Source: Paracoccaceae bacterium (GTDB lineage Bacteria; Pseudomonadota; Alphaproteobacteria; Rhodobacterales; Rhodobacteraceae). Taken from it: 64,000 nt of DNA. Below the pieces are notes generated by a model. It did not search any database and was not told the DNA's origin. It saw nothing but the letters and a program-made list of their open reading frames with translations. This document shows positions 63,163 through 64,000 of the stretch, piece after piece. Position 1 is the first letter of the stretch, and every line of letters begins with the position of its first letter. The stretch is from the NCBI GenBank assembly GCA_028284705.1, contig JANQRE010000014.1:1-64000 (forward strand). The letters are read 5' to 3'. The translations under genes and the position numbers were made by a program.

Positions 63163-64000
63163 TGGATCGCGAGACGATTGCGGCCACGGGGTTTATCGCG
63201 CTCTTTGTCCTGCTCTTCATTCGGGTGCCCGTTGGGCTGGCCATGATGATTGCCGGGGGCCTTGGCATCTACCTGATCCGACCTCCGGCGGCTCTACCGG
63301 TGATTGCGGGCGAGATTTTTGGCGAGGCGTCGAACTACCCGCTGACGATCCTGCCGCTCTTCATCTTGATGGGAAATCTCGCGGGCGTGTCGGGCATGAG
63401 CCGCGACTTGTACGACGCGGCGCATGGGTGGTTCGGCCATCTTAAGGGCGGGCTCGCGTCAGCGACGATTGTCGGTTGCGCCGGATTTTCCGCCCTATCC
63501 GGATCGTCGCTGGCTGCTGCACTGACAATGGGACGCGTCAGCCTGCCTGAGATGCAGCGCTACAGGTATCACGACAGCCTTGCGACGGGTGCCGTCGCCG
63601 CCGGGGGGACCCTGGGTATCCTGATCCCGCCCTCTGCCGGGTTTGTGGTCTACGCGATTTTGACGGAGGAAAGCATCGGGCGATTGTTCATGGCCGGTGT
63701 GCTGCCGGGCTTGCTTCTGACGCTGATGTTCATTGTCGCGATCATGATCGTTGTGACCATTGATCCCAAGAAGGCGCCGAGCTCTGCGCAACGGGAGGAT
63801 TTTCGCAAGCGCATGCAAATGCTGGGTCGCGCAGGATGGATCATCGGCATCATCGTTGTGACGATTGGGGGCATCTATGCAGGCGTGTTTTCTGCGATTG
63901 AAGCGGCAGGCGTGGGTGCCATCCTGGCTCTGGCCGTGACCATAATGCGCGGCTGCCTGACCTGGGAGAACACCAAGGAGGTCACCTCCTCGACGCTGAA
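63162..64000 (+). CDS. TRAP transporter large membrane subunit (DctM), third system (partial)
   Basis: Starts at ATG 63162 (overlapping the dctQ TGA) and runs off the right edge after ~279 residues. DctM text: LFILMGNLAGVSGMSRDLY, SALSGSSLAAALTMGRVSLPEM, AAGGTLGILIPPSAGFVV and AIEAAGVGAILAL. It completes a dctPQM operon downstream of the giant repeat protein. Confidence 0.93.
   Translation, partial: MDRETIAATGFIALFVLLFIRVPVGLAMMIAGGLGIYLIRPPAALPVIAGEIFGEASNYPLTILPLFILMGNLAGVSGMSRDLYDAAHGWFGHLKGGLASATIVGCAGFSALSGSSLAAALTMGRVSLPEMQRYRYHDSLATGAVAAGGTLGILIPPSAGFVVYAILTEESIGRLFMAGVLPGLLLTLMFIVAIMIVVTIDPKKAPSSAQREDFRKRMQMLGRAGWIIGIIVVTIGGIYAGVFSAIEAAGVGAILALAVTIMRGCLTWENTKEVTSSTL

Overview
The window is a high-GC alphaproteobacterial segment. 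Gene content and order (TRAP transporters, napFDAGHBC, nirS, nosRZDFYLX, norCBQDEF, nirECF-DL-GHJN, Dnr-type regulators, 5-aminolevulinate synthase) point to a denitrifying member of the Rhodobacterales (Roseobacter group). This is inferred from families and layout; no 16S gene or other species marker is present. No tRNA, rRNA, CRISPR array or transposase was recognised.

Layout. (1) 1-4920: an alpha-hydroxy-acid (probably lactate) utilisation locus, with a minus-strand operon dctP - fused dctQM - dld (cut by the window edge) and a divergent FadR/LldR-type GntR regulator. (2) 4909-6848: a class IV aminotransferase, an intact tungstate-type binding protein, and only the last ~60 codons of its ABC ATPase. 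(3) About 6887-42983: a near-complete denitrification island. It holds periplasmic nitrate reductase (napFDAGHBC), cytochrome cd1 nitrite reductase (nirS) with an unusual NirT/ethylbenzene-dehydrogenase-like multiheme fusion and a cupredoxin, N2O reductase (nosRZDFYLX), two Crp/Fnr (Dnr-like) regulators, a DUF4202 gene, NO reductase (norCBQDEF, minus strand), the heme d1 pathway (nirE C F DL G H J N plus a CbiX-type chelatase), a small membrane protein and hemA. Six perfectly spaced TTRAC-N4-GTCAA boxes precede napF, nirS, nosR, norC, nirE and hemA, so one Fnr/Dnr-type regulator probably controls the whole set. (4) 43027-46393: a TetR regulator with two clear operators, divergent from a two-subunit molybdenum hydroxylase of the isoquinoline 1-oxidoreductase type. 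(5) 46551-53567: a GntR regulator and a seven-gene minus-strand operon (FAH-family hydrolase, nitroreductase, OsmC-like protein, TRAP PQM, hydroxyquinol-type intradiol dioxygenase) with a divergent YciI-like gene, which looks like aromatic catabolism. (6) 53786-61465: one giant secreted repeat protein ending in an autotransporter beta-barrel. (7) 61643-64000: a third TRAP transporter, cut by the window edge.

How the parts work together. Nap reduces nitrate to nitrite. NirS reduces nitrite to NO, probably fed by the NapC-like fusion and/or the cupredoxin. NorCB makes N2O and NosZ makes N2. hemA, nirE and the CbiX-like protein supply tetrapyrrole precursors to the NirF/DL/G/H/J/N heme d1 branch. 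The most unusual points are the nirS-linked multiheme fusion plus cupredoxin, a textbook intrinsic terminator inside the nirE leader that transcripts must read through, and a left island boundary that truncates a tungstate transporter directly next to the molybdoenzyme operon. All calls are from reading the sequence and from knowledge of the families; no searches were run.
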